A stretch of DNA of 49,344 nt. Origin: an uncultured Pelagibacteraceae bacterium. Lineage in GTDB: Bacteria; Pseudomonadota; Alphaproteobacteria; Pelagibacterales; Pelagibacteraceae. Under the pieces are notes generated by a model. The model was given only the letters and a program-made list of their open reading frames with translations. It ran no database searches and was not told the origin of the DNA. Below are positions 15,395 to 24,781 of the stretch, one piece after another. Location of the stretch: positions 1-49,344 of the forward strand of contig CACNVR010000008.1 in NCBI GenBank assembly GCA_902623975.1, written 5' to 3'. The translations under genes and the position numbers were made by a program. Position 1 is the first letter of the stretch. Each line of letters starts with the position of its first letter.

Positions 15395-16423
15395 ATGGCT
15401 GAGACAGTTATTAAATGTGAAAATGTCTACAAAATTTTTGGATCAAATGCCAAAAAAATGCTTCAAGAGTCAAATGGAAATGTTGATGCCAAAACTTTTC
15501 AAAAAAATGGATGTATCGTAGGTGTAAATAATGCATCATTTGAAGTCTCAAAAGGTGAGATGTTAGTTGTGATGGGTTTATCTGGTTCAGGTAAATCAAC
15601 ATTATTAAGATGTATATCTAGATTAACAGATGCAACAGGCGGTAAAATTTTCATTGAAGGACAAGATCTATTACAACTAAACAATAAAGAGCTTATTGAG
15701 CTAAGAAGAAATAAAATGGGTATGGTTTTCCAAAGCTTTGCTTTACTACCTCATAAAACAGTTGTGGAGAACATCGCTTTTCCACTTCAGATTAAAGGTG
15801 TCAAAACTGAGGACAGTATTAGTAAGGCAATGGATATGGTCAAGCTAGTTGGACTTGATGGAAGAGAAAACTATTTTCCAAGAGAATTGTCTGGAGGACA
15901 GCAACAACGAGTTGGAATCGCTAGATCTCTAGCAGTCGAACCAGATATTTGGTTTTTAGATGAACCATTTTCAGCTTTAGATCCTTTAATTAGAAAAGAA
16001 ATGCAAGATGAATTTTTAAGACTTCAAGAAAAATTACAAAAAACAATTATGTTTATTACTCATGATTTTGATGAAGCTTTAAAACTTGCTGATCGTATTG
16101 CAATTATGAAAGATGGTATAATTGAGCAATTAGATACTCCCGCTAATATTGTTTTAAATCCAGCCACAGAGTACGTACGTAAGTTTACAGAAGAGGTCCC
16201 AAGAGAAAAAGTTTTATTAATTGAAGATGTAATGGATGCATCTAAAAATGATTTAGGTGATTTAAAAGTCTTCAAGGATGAAATAATCGAAAATGTTGCA
16301 GAAAAAATTCTTACTCAAGAAAAAGCAGTAGCTGTGATAGATAGTAAAAATGAAATTGTGGGCTCTATAAACCCAACTAAAATTATTAATACAGTTTTTG
16401 GAGGAAGAAAAAATAATAATTAA
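15395..16423 (+). CDS. tmoV: TMAO ABC transporter ATP-binding protein (ProV family)
   Basis: 342 residues. Walker A GLSGSGKST (61-69), Q-loop MVFQSF, signature LSGGQQQR (165-172), Walker B IWFLDEPF (185-192) and switch histidine in FITHDFDEAL. After the ATPase core the C-terminal ~90 residues resemble a single CBS-like region, as in ProV/OpuAA (KAVAVIDSKNEIVGSINPTK). It powers uptake through TmoW, which begins two bases after this stop. An AGGA ribosome binding site precedes the ATG. Confidence 0.9.
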   Translation: MAETVIKCENVYKIFGSNAKKMLQESNGNVDAKTFQKNGCIVGVNNASFEVSKGEMLVVMGLSGSGKSTLLRCISRLTDATGGKIFIEGQDLLQLNNKELIELRRNKMGMVFQSFALLPHKTVVENIAFPLQIKGVKTEDSISKAMDMVKLVGLDGRENYFPRELSGGQQQRVGIARSLAVEPDIWFLDEPFSALDPLIRKEMQDEFLRLQEKLQKTIMFITHDFDEALKLADRIAIMKDGIIEQLDTPANIVLNPATEYVRKFTEEVPREKVLLIEDVMDASKNDLGDLKVFKDEIIENVAEKILTQEKAVAVIDSKNEIVGSINPTKIINTVFGGRKNNN

Positions 16424-16425
16424 TT

Positions 16426-18579
16426 ATGGAATTTTTAAAAAAATACCCCAAAACATTTCAATGGTTATTTTTATTAATCGTATTTTTTGCTTTATGTTTT
16501 GCTATTGAAGTTCCAGAAACATATAAATTTATTCGTGGCCAAGCAGAATTTGTAAAAGATCCAAATCAGAGTAGTTATGTGTTTTTAGGGAAAGAGGTGA
16601 GATATTATGCCTTTGATGTTTTTTGGCGTTTACCTCCGTTGCTAGGCTGGCTACCTATTTGGATAAACGACTCTTTATTTTTTTTAATGAATGAATGGAT
16701 GCCAATTGAGGTTTGGAATGAAGATACACAAGAGTTTAAAAGTCGTCCTATAGTTTTACAAATAAGTAGAAATTTAACAGCGTTTATGACTTTCTTAATA
16801 CAGCTAATAAGAGAGGTTTTATTAGGTGGTCTTGAAACTATAGTGGCATTTAGTAGTTGGGATTGGATCGATAAAAATCCTTGGGCTGAACTTCCAGGAT
16901 TACCATGGACTATAGTAGCAGCAGGTGCAGCAATCCTTTCATATAAGGTGAGCGGGAAAGGTCTAGCATTGTTTGCTGGTTTAACGATGATTTATATTTC
17001 AATATTTGGTCAATGGAAACCATCTATGCAAACTCTTTCATTTATACTAGTCGCAGCACCCTTGTCATTTATTTTTGGACTAGGCCTAGGAATAGCAGCA
17101 TTTAAAAGTAAACGTGTTGAGAAAGCTCTTTATCCAATATTATTAGTGATGCAGACTATGCCACAATATGCGGTGTTGGTTCCCGCTTTAGTTCTTTTTG
17201 GAGTTGGTGATCATGCTGCAGTTATAATAACTATGGTTGTAGCTATACCACCAATGATATTACTAACCATATTAGGCTTAAGAGCAGTGCCTCCAGAAGT
17301 TATTGAAGCTGGTAGAATGAGTGGATGTAATAATTGGCAATTAATGTTTAAAGTTTTAATTCCAACTGCAAGAAGAGATATTTTAATTGGTGTTAACCAA
17401 GTCATTATGGTGTGTTTTTCCATGGCAGTAATTTCAGCTTTTATTGGTGCAAAAGGTTTAGGATTTAATCTGTTATTAGCGCTAAATCAGTTAAATATAG
17501 GATTAGCACTAGAAGCGGGCTTGTGTATTAGCTTAATTGCGATTTTATTAGATAAAATGTCATTAGCTTGGGCTAATAAACAAACAGATTATTTTGGTAA
17601 TCTGACATTCTTTCAAAGAAATAAAAATATCTTATTTTTTGCAGCAACTGTAATTGTTGGAATAGTACTGGCTTATATTGGAACCTTTTTATTTAAAGGT
17701 AGTTTTAATTATCTATTTGAAGTTCCACATAATAAAGGAATATCAACTGCTGATTTTTGGAATAAAGGGGTTGATTGGATTTTTGATACTTTTTTTGTTT
17801 ATATTAAAGCATTTAATACATGGCTCATTCAAGAGGTGCTACAACCGATGAGGGCTTTATATTTAAGGATGCCAGCTGTAGCAACCATAGTTTTAGTTGT
17901 TGGTGCGGGATATCTAATTGGTGGAATTCGTTCAGCTTTAGTAGTTTGTGGATTGACACTATTTATTGCCTTAAGTCCTTGGTGGGATAGGGCTTTAGTA
18001 ACTACTTATATGGCAACATTTGGAGTAATTGTATCTTGTGCTATTGGATTTACAGTTGGAACATTATGTTTTCAAAATAAACGCTCTGCTAATTTCATGT
18101 TAGGAGTATGTGATATTTTTCAAACATTCCCATCATTTGTTTATCTAATTCCAGTGATGATGTTATTTGGTATTACGGATACATCTGTTTTAATAGCTGT
18201 TATAGTTTATGCAACAATACCTGCAACCAGATATACGATTGAGGGGTTGAGGAGTGTTCCTGCTGGTTTACACGATGCAGCAACCATGTCTGGTGTCAAT
18301 AAATTTCAAAGATTAACAAAGATAGAATTTCCTCTAGCTTTTCCTCACATGATGCTTGGTATAAATCAAACAATTGTATTTGCTTTATTCATGGTAATTA
18401 TTGGAGCTTTCATTGGTACTGAAGATTTAGGACAATATATATTAAAAGCATTGTCAGATAAAAAAGGTGCTGGGATTGGGTTAACACTTGGTATTTGTGT
18501 AGCTTTTATAGCTCTTATATTTGATAATCTGATAAGATCTTGGGTTGAAAAAAGAAAAAAACACCTAGGTATTGATTAA
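16426..18579 (+). CDS. tmoW: TMAO ABC transporter permease, double-length (ProW family, duplicated)
   Basis: 717 residues, about twice a usual ProW permease. Two binding-protein-dependent transport domains are fused: the first carries GRMSGCNNWQLMFKVLIPTA (approx. residues 295-314), the second DAATMSGVNKFQRLTKIEFP (approx. 620-640), each being the EAA loop that contacts the ATPase. About a dozen or more membrane segments are seen. The pair of domains would serve as both halves of the channel, so a single gene is enough. It follows tmoV by two bases and converges with tmm; stops are 8 bases apart, within a small inverted repeat (TGATTAA-AAC-TTAATCA, 18573-18589). Confidence 0.9.
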   Translation: MEFLKKYPKTFQWLFLLIVFFALCFAIEVPETYKFIRGQAEFVKDPNQSSYVFLGKEVRYYAFDVFWRLPPLLGWLPIWINDSLFFLMNEWMPIEVWNEDTQEFKSRPIVLQISRNLTAFMTFLIQLIREVLLGGLETIVAFSSWDWIDKNPWAELPGLPWTIVAAGAAILSYKVSGKGLALFAGLTMIYISIFGQWKPSMQTLSFILVAAPLSFIFGLGLGIAAFKSKRVEKALYPILLVMQTMPQYAVLVPALVLFGVGDHAAVIITMVVAIPPMILLTILGLRAVPPEVIEAGRMSGCNNWQLMFKVLIPTARRDILIGVNQVIMVCFSMAVISAFIGAKGLGFNLLLALNQLNIGLALEAGLCISLIAILLDKMSLAWANKQTDYFGNLTFFQRNKNILFFAATVIVGIVLAYIGTFLFKGSFNYLFEVPHNKGISTADFWNKGVDWIFDTFFVYIKAFNTWLIQEVLQPMRALYLRMPAVATIVLVVGAGYLIGGIRSALVVCGLTLFIALSPWWDRALVTTYMATFGVIVSCAIGFTVGTLCFQNKRSANFMLGVCDIFQTFPSFVYLIPVMMLFGITDTSVLIAVIVYATIPATRYTIEGLRSVPAGLHDAATMSGVNKFQRLTKIEFPLAFPHMMLGINQTIVFALFMVIIGAFIGTEDLGQYILKALSDKKGAGIGLTLGICVAFIALIFDNLIRSWVEKRKKHLGID

Positions 18580-18586
18580 AACTTAA

Positions 18587-19918
18587 TCATTTATTCAAAA
18601 AAGTTTTCAAAGTATCATCCATTGCTTTTGCCCAAGGCGTATGGTGAACCGGTGCAACAGATCCTGTTACCGGGGATGAGAAAGATTTATCTCTGTAGGT
18701 TGATATGTCTTCAACTTTATGATGTTCCCATTCTTTAAAATGTTTTCTTATTAATTCAAAATCAATTTTAGGATAATCAGACATTTCATGTAGCTCCTTG
18801 GTATACTCCGTTTGAAAATCAATCATTTGATCAGGATTTTCAAGTTTTTCCTCCATTGCAACCCATTTGTTTATGTCATTTTCAATTTCTTTACTATCAG
18901 GCATTTTTATTTTACCCATAACTACATCACGAGCATACCAAGCTTGGCAATCGAACATATTAAATGTATGAAATTGGTCCTGCATGCCAAGATACATTAG
19001 TTTATGATTATCCTGCCAGACTACACCTTTGTATAATTTAGGTGGATAGAGTCTATTTCTTGTCTTAAGTTGTAAGTTTTCCTCTAAAAATGGAAAATGG
19101 TGCAAGTATCCTGTACATAAAATTATAACGTCAGTTTCTTGTTCAGTACCATCTTTAAAGATAGCTTTCTTACCATCTAGTCTATCTAAATAATGAACTT
19201 CTTTCATGCCCTTAGGCCATTTGAATCCCATTGGGTTATGTCTGTATCCAATAGTTACACTTTTTGCTCCGTACTTATTACATTGAAGCGCAATATCCTC
19301 AGCTGAATAACTGCTGCCTAATACTACAATATTTTTACCTCTAAACTCCTCTGCGTCTCTAAAGTCGTGGGAGTGCATAATTCTTCCTGGGAATGATTTC
19401 ATTCCATCATATTCAGGAATAAATGGAACAGAAAAATGACCAGTTGAGACAATTACAAAATCGAAATTTTCTTTTAAAATCTTATCATTTACTTTGTCCT
19501 GATAGCTGATTTCAAATTTTTCATTTTTAAAGATTGTATTGATGACCCTTGTATTAAATCTAACTTTATTTTTTAAATTTCCACTTTTAGCTCTTCCTAT
19601 TATATAGTCGTATAACACTTCCCTTGGAGGAAATGATGGAATTGCTTTACCAAAATGTTCATCAAAAGAGTAATCAGCAAACTCCAAACATTCCTTGGGT
19701 CCATTAGACCAAAGATATCTATACATACTATTTGGAACTGGATCTCCATACTGATCAGAACCTGTTCTCCAACTATAATTCCAGAGACCACCCCAATCTT
19801 CTTGTTTTTCAAAACAAACCACTTCAGGAATTTTTTCACCTTTTTTTTCTGCTTGCTCAAATGCTCTTAACATTGATAAGCCGCATGGACCTGCACCGAT
19901 AATAGCTACTTTACTCAT
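18587..19918 (-). CDS. tmm: Trimethylamine monooxygenase (flavin-containing monooxygenase)
   Basis: 443 residues, the usual Tmm length. FAD site GAGPCG (8-13), the FMO fingerprint FPGRIMHSHDF (176-186, form F-x-G-x3-H-x3-F), NADPH site GSSYSAED (201-208) and the late CTGY motif (ILCTGYLHHFPF). The WNYSWRTG stretch near residue 45-52 is typical of the bacterial TMA enzymes. It oxidises trimethylamine to TMAO using NADPH and O2; dimethyl sulfide is a known side substrate of the family. It faces the TMAO transporter convergently and so feeds the same pool that tdm consumes. Confidence 0.9.
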   Translation of the reverse strand: MSKVAIIGAGPCGLSMLRAFEQAEKKGEKIPEVVCFEKQEDWGGLWNYSWRTGSDQYGDPVPNSMYRYLWSNGPKECLEFADYSFDEHFGKAIPSFPPREVLYDYIIGRAKSGNLKNKVRFNTRVINTIFKNEKFEISYQDKVNDKILKENFDFVIVSTGHFSVPFIPEYDGMKSFPGRIMHSHDFRDAEEFRGKNIVVLGSSYSAEDIALQCNKYGAKSVTIGYRHNPMGFKWPKGMKEVHYLDRLDGKKAIFKDGTEQETDVIILCTGYLHHFPFLEENLQLKTRNRLYPPKLYKGVVWQDNHKLMYLGMQDQFHTFNMFDCQAWYARDVVMGKIKMPDSKEIENDINKWVAMEEKLENPDQMIDFQTEYTKELHEMSDYPKIDFELIRKHFKEWEHHKVEDISTYRDKSFSSPVTGSVAPVHHTPWAKAMDDTLKTFLNK

Positions 19919-20070
19919 AAGATTTAATAAAAATTAAGTTTATTTTACTAACAAAATATTAAAATTTAAAATAAAATAATGACTTAATATGAAAATTGAC
20001 ATAAAAAATTTTCACGTATGTGTTGCATTATAAATTTTTGTTTAATTAATATTTTTGAATTTAAATCAAT

Positions 20071-21030
20071 ATGAAAAAATTTTTAATAATTGGAGGAGGG
20101 GCCATGGGATCTGCTTTCACAATTCCCTGCTTGGAAAATAAGAATGATGTTGTAATTACTGAGCCCTACTCAAAAAAATTTATAAAAGAATTGTCCTCAA
20201 AAAGAAAATACCATTTTGCATTAAAAATGAATTTGCCAAAAAAACTTAAATTTCGAAAATATTCTGGTGATTTATTAAAAGAAAAATTTGATTTAATAGT
20301 AATTGCTTTAAGTCTACCTGGAATAGACTTTATTGGTAAGGAGTTGAAGAAAAATAAGATTAATACACCTTTGTTGGTTCTTACCAAAGGGTTAAAATAT
20401 ATACCTAGGAGTAAGAAAATTTTTACTATTTCTGAAAAACTTCAAAAAATTTCTGGGATAAAAAATATTTCAGTTTTAAAAGGTCCTTGCTTAGCAAAAG
20501 AATTGGCAAGAAAACATCAAACAAGTGTAATAATTGCAAATAAAAACATGAATTTTGCAAAAAAAATAGGAAAAAGAATTTCTACAAAATATTATTTAAA
20601 TGAATTCTCTAGAGATATTATTGGTGTTGAAGTCTGCTCAGCGATTAAAAATATATATGCAATGATTATAGGTGCTGGTCAAAGTCTAAATACGTCATCA
20701 AGTTTATTTCAAAGATCAATTAATGAAATGAAATATTTGACAAAATATTTTAAAGGAAAAGAAACAAGTACACTCGGGCTTGCTGGTGTGGGAGATTTAT
20801 ATGTTAGCGCCGCAGGTGGTCGAAATAGTAGAATGGGCAGTTACTTAGGTAAAGGATATACATTTAAAAATGCAAAAAAAAGATTTATGCCTAATGACAC
20901 TGTTGAAGGAGAACAGTTAGTTAGAGAAATTGCCCCATATATAATGAGAAAAATTAATAAGAAAAAAATTCCTTTAATGATTAGTTTATTTAAAGCAATA
21001 TTAAATAATAGAAAACTTACAGTCACTTAA
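20071..21030 (+). CDS. NAD(P)-dependent glycerol-3-phosphate-dehydrogenase-like protein (GpsA family)
   Basis: 319 residues. N-terminal Rossmann site FLIIGGGAMGSAF, then the GpsA-type motifs VLKGPCLAKELA, the catalytic-lysine helix EVCSAIKNIYAMIIGAG, LGLAGVGDLYVSAAGG and GRNSRMGSYLGKG. The family reduces dihydroxyacetone phosphate to glycerol-3-phosphate. Because it leads an operon with an iron alcohol dehydrogenase and an amidotransferase rather than lipid genes, it may be a paralogue with another substrate; sequence does not decide. It starts 152 bases from the divergent tmm gene; a TTGACA box at 19996-20001 lies in this gap without a clear -10 partner. Confidence 0.8.
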   Translation: MKKFLIIGGGAMGSAFTIPCLENKNDVVITEPYSKKFIKELSSKRKYHFALKMNLPKKLKFRKYSGDLLKEKFDLIVIALSLPGIDFIGKELKKNKINTPLLVLTKGLKYIPRSKKIFTISEKLQKISGIKNISVLKGPCLAKELARKHQTSVIIANKNMNFAKKIGKRISTKYYLNEFSRDIIGVEVCSAIKNIYAMIIGAGQSLNTSSSLFQRSINEMKYLTKYFKGKETSTLGLAGVGDLYVSAAGGRNSRMGSYLGKGYTFKNAKKRFMPNDTVEGEQLVREIAPYIMRKINKKKIPLMISLFKAILNNRKLTVT

Positions 21031-21036
21031 AAAAAT

Positions 21037-22197
21037 ATGAAATCTAATTGGAATTATCCAACAACAGTTTGGGTAGGCAAAGATAGGGTTAAAGATTTAG
21101 GAGAAGCTTGTCATAGTTTAAAGGTTAACAACCCACTATTTGTTACTGACAAAGATTTAGTAAATCTTCCATTTATTAAGGAGGTAATTAGTGAAATTAA
21201 AAAAAAGTTTAAAAAATTAATATTATTTTCAAATTTTACAGGAAATCCATTTGGTGAGAACGTCGATGAGGGTGTGAAAGAATTTAAACAGAATGATTGT
21301 GATGGTGTAATTACGATTGGCGGAGGAAGTGCAATTGATGTTGGGAAAGCTATAGCTTTTATGTCAGTTCAAAGTAGACCCATTTGGGATTTTGAGGATG
21401 TTGGAGATTATTGGAAAAGAGCTAATGATAAAAATATTTTTCCAATAATTGCGATACCGACTACTGCAGGAACAGGATCTGAAACTGGTCGAGCATCTGC
21501 AATCATAAACAAAAAAACGGGTGTTAAAAAAATTATATTTCATCCAAAAATTTTACCTTCAATTGTTATTCTTGACCCAAAATTGACTATTGAGCTTTCT
21601 CCAAGGTTAACTGCTGCAACAGGGATGGATGCTTTAGCTCACAATCTTGAGGCATATTGTGCACCAAGCTTTCATCCTATGGCAGATGGTATTGCTTTGG
21701 AGGGAATGAAACTTATTAAAAATTCACTTGTTGTTGCATACCAAGATGGAAAAAATATTGAGGCTAGACAAAATCTTTTGGCAGCTTCGTCAATGGGTTC
21801 AACAGCTTTTCAAAAGGGATTAGGTGCAATTCATTCATTGAGCCATCCTGTTAATGCTCAATATAATATTCATCATGGATTGAGTAATGCAATTTTTATG
21901 CCGTATGTATTAACTTTTAATAAATCTATTATAGAAAAAAAAATTATCTCAATTTGTGATTATTTGGATTTAGATAAAAATTTTGAAAGTTTTTTATTGT
22001 GGATTTTGAATTTAAGAAAAGATTTAGCGATTCCCCATAAATTATCTGACATTATGGATTGTTCCAAACTAGATTTAAATAAATTATCTCTAATGGCTTT
22101 AGAAGATCCATCTACTAGTGGTAATCCAAAAAAAATTAATCAAGAGGATCTTAAACTGATGTATCAGCATAGCATTTCAGGAGAATTGTTTGAATGA
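21037..22197 (+). CDS. Iron-containing alcohol dehydrogenase
   Basis: 386 residues. Nucleotide-binding GGGSAIDVGKAIA, the IAIPTTAGTGSE signature, GMDALAHNLEAY with metal-binding Asp and His, and GAIHSLSHPVNAQYNIHHG with two further metal histidines, all of group III Fe-ADH. It interconverts an aldehyde and an alcohol with NAD(P)H. It follows the GpsA-like gene by 6 bases and overlaps the amidotransferase start (ATGA), so the three share one transcript. Substrate unknown. Confidence 0.9.
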   Translation: MKSNWNYPTTVWVGKDRVKDLGEACHSLKVNNPLFVTDKDLVNLPFIKEVISEIKKKFKKLILFSNFTGNPFGENVDEGVKEFKQNDCDGVITIGGGSAIDVGKAIAFMSVQSRPIWDFEDVGDYWKRANDKNIFPIIAIPTTAGTGSETGRASAIINKKTGVKKIIFHPKILPSIVILDPKLTIELSPRLTAATGMDALAHNLEAYCAPSFHPMADGIALEGMKLIKNSLVVAYQDGKNIEARQNLLAASSMGSTAFQKGLGAIHSLSHPVNAQYNIHHGLSNAIFMPYVLTFNKSIIEKKIISICDYLDLDKNFESFLLWILNLRKDLAIPHKLSDIMDCSKLDLNKLSLMALEDPSTSGNPKKINQEDLKLMYQHSISGELFE

Positions 22198-22976
22198 TAA
22201 AAATATTAATTGTAGAGGGAAACTTAAGAGAAGAAAATGAGAGCTTTTCAGAAAATGGTATCCAAACACATACAGAAAGCTTAAAGGACAGCTTAAGCCA
22301 TTTTACTGACGAACTTTCATTTGATGTTGTTAACCCCTCTTCAGATCAAAATATTCAATTAATATCAGATCAACTCGAGCAGTATGATGGTCTTATTTGG
22401 GGTGGAAGTAGTTTAAATATTTATAATGATACTCCAGAAATTAGAAGGCAAATTGAATTCATGAAAAATTGTCAAAATAAAGTAGGGAAAATTTTGGCAA
22501 TTTGTTGGGGCATGCAAGTAGCAGTCACAGCAGCAGGTGGCCAAGTCAAAAAGGCTGATAATTCACATATTGGTATAGCAAATGAAATAGAGATAAACAA
22601 AAATGGAATAAAACATCCACTTTATAAAAATAAAGATAAAAAATTTAATTCCCCAGCATTTAATTTTGATGAGGTGGTAAAAATACCTGATAAAGGAATT
22701 TGTTTAGCCTCGAACAAGATTAATAAAGTTCAAGGTTTATATTTTGAGGTTAATAAGACAAAAATTTGGGGACTACAGTATCATCCAGAAATAACTTATG
22801 AAAAAATGATTAATCTTATTGAGTTTAGAAAAGAAAGATTAATTGAAAGTAGAAAAGTATTTAAAGATGACACTGAAGTTCAAAAACATATTGCATTTAT
22901 CAAAAAAGAAATTTCAGTTTCAAATAAAGAAAAGAGAATGTTAGAGCTTAAAAATTGGCTTAATGAATTAAATTAA
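22194..22976 (+). CDS. Class I glutamine amidotransferase domain protein
   Basis: 260 residues. Nucleophile cysteine in [16 protein letters not shown] and the His/Glu pair in [13 protein letters not shown], as in GuaA-type class I amidotransferase domains. Stand-alone with no synthetase domain. It would hydrolyse glutamine or a gamma-glutamyl compound. Coupled by ATGA overlap to the alcohol dehydrogenase gene. In this locus gamma-glutamyl amines are expected, so a gamma-glutamyl hydrolase role is possible but only inferred. Ends 4 bases into the convergent fhs gene. Confidence 0.8.
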   Translation: MIKILIVEGNLREENESFSENGIQTHTESLKDSLSHFTDELSFDVVNPSSDQNIQLISDQLEQYDGLIWGGSSLNIYNDTPEIRRQIEFMKNCQNKVGKILAICWGMQVAVTAAGGQVKKADNSHIGIANEIEINKNGIKHPLYKNKDKKFNSPAFNFDEVVKIPDKGICLASNKINKVQGLYFEVNKTKIWGLQYHPEITYEKMINLIEFRKERLIESRKVFKDDTEVQKHIAFIKKEISVSNKEKRMLELKNWLNELN

Positions 22977-24658
22977 AATAACCCTTCGATTTCACCTTTT
23001 TTATTAAGTTTAATAGAGTCTGCTGCTGGCACCCTTGGCAATCCAGGCATTGTCATTATTGCTCCACAGACAACAACTATAAATTCAGCTCCAGAGGAAA
23101 GCCTTATTTCTCTAATTGGTAATGAGTGACCAGTAGGTGCACCTTTGAGATTAGGATCAGTTGAAAAACTGTACTGAGTTTTAGCTACACAAATTGGTAA
23201 TTCTCCATAACCTGCTTCCTCAAAACTTTTAAGTTGATCCCTAATTTTTGTATCAGCAATAACTTCATTAGCTCTGTAAATTTCTTTTGCAATTGTCTCA
23301 ATTTTTTTAAACAATGGTGTTTTACTTTCGTATAAAAATTTAAATTTATTTTCATTTTTTTCACATAAATCAGCAACATGTGAAGCTAATTCTTTTGTAC
23401 CTTCTCCTCCATTTGCCCAGTGTGTACAAAGACTTGCCTTTATTCCTAATTTATTACAAAAATCAACTAAAGCTTTTACCTCATTGTCAGTATCTTTTAT
23501 AAAATGATTTACAGCTATCGCTACAGGAAGACCAAATTTTTTTACATTTTCAACATGCCTTTCAAGGTTGACCAAACCTTTTTTTAGTGCTTCAACGTTT
23601 TCATTTTTAAGATCATCTTTGACTACACCACCATGCATTTTTAATGCTCTAATTGTAGCAACGATAACTACACAACTTGGTTTTAAATTGGATTTTCTAC
23701 ATTTAATATCTAGAAATTTTTCAGCACCAAGATCTGCACCGAAACCAGCTTCAGTTACAACATAGTCAGCTAATTTAAGTCCAGCTTTAGTTGCGATTAC
23801 AGAATTACAACCATGTGCAATATTAGCAAAAGGCCCGCCATGAATTATTGCAGGATTATTTTCTAATGTTTGAGTTATGTTTGGTCTTATAGCTTCTTTC
23901 AACAGAACAGTCATAGGTCCCTGTGCTTTTAAATCTTTAGCATATATTGGTTTTTTCTCTCTTGTGTAAGCTACAGTGATATTTCCAATTCTATTTTCTA
24001 AATCCTCTAAGTTATTAGCCAAGCAAAAGATAGCCATTATTTCTGAGGCAACTGTAATATCAAAACCATCTTCTCTTGGGAATCCATTAGCGACACCACC
24101 AAGATTAATATTAATTGATCTTAACGCTCTATCATTCATATCTAAAACTCTTTTCCAAACAATTCTTCTTACATCTATATTAAGTTTATTTCCCCAATAG
24201 ATGTGATTGTCTATTAATGCAGATAAAAGATTATGTGCAGATGTAATTGCATGAAAGTCACCTGTGAAATGAAGATTAATTTGTTCCATAGGAACTACTT
24301 GAGCATAGCCACCACCAGCAGCTCCACCTTTCATTCCAAAAGATGGACCTAAACTTGGTTCTCTTAAACAGACAATAGATTTTTTTCCGATTTTATTGAG
24401 ACCATCATTTAGACCTACAGAAGTTGTGGTTTTTCCTTCTCCTGCTGGAGTAGGAGTTATGGCAGTCACTAAAATTAATTTTCCCTCTTTTTTGCTCTTG
24501 AGACTATCAAGGTACTCTAAATTTATTTTTGCGATGTGACGCCCCATGGGGCTGAAGGCAGAACTTTCATCAGGAACATTTATTTTCGCTAAAATGTCTT
24601 TGATTGGTTGCATTTTAGCTTCCCTTGCAATTTGAATGTCCGATTTTATCTCACTCAT
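22973..24658 (-). CDS. fhs: Formate-tetrahydrofolate ligase
   Basis: 561 residues, full length for the family. P-loop TPAGEGKT (70-77), plus [35 protein letters not shown] and [14 protein letters not shown], all hallmarks of Fhs. It interconverts formate and 10-formyl-tetrahydrofolate with ATP; in methylated-amine users it usually runs toward formate and ATP. Here it stands divergent from soxBDAG, whose products include methylene-tetrahydrofolate, so it probably takes part in C1 oxidation. FolD is not in the window. The 123-base gap to soxB holds AT-rich sequence with no clear motif. Confidence 0.96.
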   Translation of the reverse strand: MSEIKSDIQIAREAKMQPIKDILAKINVPDESSAFSPMGRHIAKINLEYLDSLKSKKEGKLILVTAITPTPAGEGKTTTSVGLNDGLNKIGKKSIVCLREPSLGPSFGMKGGAAGGGYAQVVPMEQINLHFTGDFHAITSAHNLLSALIDNHIYWGNKLNIDVRRIVWKRVLDMNDRALRSININLGGVANGFPREDGFDITVASEIMAIFCLANNLEDLENRIGNITVAYTREKKPIYAKDLKAQGPMTVLLKEAIRPNITQTLENNPAIIHGGPFANIAHGCNSVIATKAGLKLADYVVTEAGFGADLGAEKFLDIKCRKSNLKPSCVVIVATIRALKMHGGVVKDDLKNENVEALKKGLVNLERHVENVKKFGLPVAIAVNHFIKDTDNEVKALVDFCNKLGIKASLCTHWANGGEGTKELASHVADLCEKNENKFKFLYESKTPLFKKIETIAKEIYRANEVIADTKIRDQLKSFEEAGYGELPICVAKTQYSFSTDPNLKGAPTGHSLPIREIRLSSGAEFIVVVCGAIMTMPGLPRVPAADSIKLNKKGEIEGLF

Positions 24659-24781
24659 AATATTCTTTAAATATACAAAAACTGCTCGATTAGTATCTCT
24701 TTTTAAGAGCTTTGGAAATATCTAAAAATTATATATAAAAAAAATAGGAACTATTTATATTCATTATTATAAAATTTAAGC

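Noticed and set aside
18573..18589. Inverted repeat between tmoW and tmm as a bidirectional terminator
   Set aside because: Stem is only 7 AT-rich pairs overlapping both stop regions, with no proper T-run, so support is too weak.
19919..20070. Promoter for the GpsA-like operon from the TTGACA at 19996
   Set aside because: No -10 box at 16-18 bases; the nearest TATAA-like string is about 26 bases away, so I do not call it.
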